From: Cudoniella acicularis
Lineage: Eukaryota > Ascomycota > Leotiomycetes > Helotiales > Helotiaceae
NCBI GenBank assembly: GCA_013054445.1
Contig: JAAMPI010001026.1
Location: forward strand, 1 to 20,905
Direction: 5' to 3'
Length of the DNA stretch: 20,905 nt
The position numbers were made by a program, and so were the translations under genes. A model generated the notes under the pieces. It did not search any database. It had not been told where the DNA came from and worked only from the letters and a program-made list of their open reading frames with translations. The stretch's first letter is position 1, and every line of letters starts with the position of its first letter. Of the stretch, positions 19,507 through 20,905 are shown one piece after another.

Positions 19507-20259
19507 ATGTTCAGTGTTGACTGGTGGGGGCTTGTGCTCCCTTTCTGCTATATCACAGTTCTGCTTGGTTCTTTGATCACTTCCTCGTCGATGTACCGCA
19601 AGAGGAAGGCGGCCAAATCTGCCAACCTAGCGCCATGGTTTCCTCCACATCTCCAACGAAACATCTACCTGTCTTTACTACATTTGGAACCAGAGGAGGG
19701 AAAAGAGAAGGCGCCAGCCGTGCCGGATAGTGTGCTACGGGCCGCGCTTTTACGAAGGGCACAAGAGGACATCTTCCGAATTATTCAGATCAGAAGCGCA
19801 AAGCAAGCCTGCAGTACATTGTTGCAACGTGGTAGCGTTGGAGATGATCTTTGGCAACGATTCTTGAGGGCAGAGAAAGAAATGGAGGATGAGTTAAGGG
19901 ACGTGGTTATGGAGGTTAGTCTTCTTTGGTTCAAAATCCAGTAAGGTGCTCAGCGCTAATTGACATAGGCAAATGCGCTCAGCCCAAATTGGGGACAACA
20001 CATTTTCCAATCCGCAAATGAAATCGCCGCACGACACATCTTCCAAACCCGTCTTGATGAGATTCAAGCTCAAACAGAGCCAGAGAAAGAATGGTGGGAA
20101 AAGCGAAGAGCCTCGATCCAGTCGGAGTTTATGAAAGAACTTGACGCATCCACATCTGGTGCCGGCAAAGCCAGCAAGAGTGCAAGTGATGAGGATACCG
20201 TTATGGTTGAGAGCGCGAATAGCGCGGGAGGGAAGTCGAAGAAGAAGGCGAAGAAATGA
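19507..20259 (+). CDS. SEC66: SEC66 (Sec71), ER translocation complex subunit
   Basis: Sec66 is a non-essential membrane subunit of the Sec62-Sec63-Sec71-Sec72 complex that assists post-translational protein import into the ER. Exons are 19507-19914 and 19969-20259, separated by a 54 bp intron (GTTAGT donor, CGCTAAT branch point, CATAG acceptor), giving 232 residues against about 206 in yeast. A single membrane segment spans roughly residues 8-28 (GLVLPFCYITVLLGSLITSS), followed by a basic RKRKAAK stop-transfer. The conserved cytosolic core has LAPWFPPHLQRNIYLSLLH, PDSVLRAALLRRA, DDLWQRFLRAEKEME and, after the intron, ALSPNWGQHIFQSANE. The tail is charged and ends in a Lys-rich run. It is divergent from NPL4, whose product also acts at the ER. 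Confidence 0.95.
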
Positions 20260-20905
20260 CGAGTTACTGGGACAACTGGAAGGTCTTTTGTAATATGGTG
20301 CAACAGGGATATTGCATTGCTCGGCAAGGCGTTCTAGCGAATGGGCATATGTACATTGTAAAAGTATATGGGAGTATAGGGGTAAATCACCCATTTCTCT
20401 AAATCATCCAAAAGACTCGTTTATGCCAAGATATTTGAAGTAGCAATGCAGCTGGTGATATCTGGGCTCGACTCCAAGTTTTCCATCCTAGAGGCGAGTT
20501 ATTTCTAAACCCATGTGCAAAAGCCCCTTTTTTTTTTTAAGAGACGAGAGTCCGAATCTATTATTGAAAGAAAGTAACATTCCCATAATATAATGAAGAT
20601 ACGCAAATTGAGTAATACCCGACTCTCCCTTCCGCCTACCAACCAGTATGTAATTACCAGTCAAAGAAGCTAAATGATTTTTAAACTGTGGTACATTGTC
20701 AAGAGTCGACTGAATCAGGAACCCGGTACTTAGAAAATACCAGGCCAAGCAAGTCACAAACAACGAAAGCCATAGAAAGCACATTGAACAAGAACCAAAC
20801 CGCTCAATTCGACCAAAAACGAAATCGCTAAATTGCATCAATAATCACACCAACTCCAGATATCCCCTCCCAATGATAAAACCCCAACCCTCACCAATTA
20901 GCAAG
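20260..20905. other. 3' flank of SEC66 to window edge
   Basis: AT-rich sequence with a T10-type run near 20529. A minus-strand open frame at 20488-20841 (117 residues, one hydrophobic stretch) shows no recognisable domain or splice support and is left uncalled. The window ends before any further gene can be identified. Confidence 0.5.

Noticed and set aside
20488..20841. 117-codon minus-strand frame with a hydrophobic stretch
   Set aside because: It sits in the AT-rich 3' flank of SEC66, includes a Lys run encoded by a homopolymer, and has no family resemblance.

Overview
The window looks like filamentous ascomycete (Pezizomycotina) nuclear DNA. Genes carry short introns of 45-56 bp with GT...AG ends and CTAAC/CTAAT-like branch points. 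A mitochondrially targeted arginine-type carbamoyl phosphate synthase and a fungal-type NPL4 without a C-terminal NZF finger fit the same group. Leotiomycetes is my best guess from general resemblance; the sequence does not prove it.

Left third (1-5785): repeat-dominated and partly very AT-rich. It holds a frameshifted minus-strand gene relic (1852-2638), a C-terminal relic of what looks like a pogo/Tc1-type DDE transposase (3887-4465, minus), several short tandem repeats, LTR-like sequence with TATA-like and tRNA A-box-like motifs (about 5036-5580), and seven ambiguous bases (5726-5785) exactly where repeat gives way to gene.

Right two thirds (5786-20905): ordinary gene-rich sequence. In order: a 5'-truncated coiled-coil protein (5786-6805, +); the cytosolic phenylalanyl-tRNA synthetase alpha subunit (7476-9165, +, four exons); the mitochondrial arginine-specific carbamoyl phosphate synthase large subunit (10435-15198, +, three exons); NPL4 (16893-18925, -, three exons); and SEC66 (19507-20259, +, two exons). 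FRS2 and the CPSase lie in tandem, and both belong to pathways classically under general amino-acid control. NPL4 (ER-associated degradation) and SEC66 (ER translocation) are divergent across a 581 bp shared promoter.

The most unusual structure is the second CPSase intron (12411-13548). It is 1138 bp where the other introns are about 50-130 bp. Inside it, in sense orientation, lies the decayed remnant of a spliced gene ending in two degenerate C2H2 zinc fingers. The remnant has its own splice-like sites and in-frame stops, while both flanking CPSase exons remain perfectly in frame. I found no CRISPR array, rRNA or complete tRNA.
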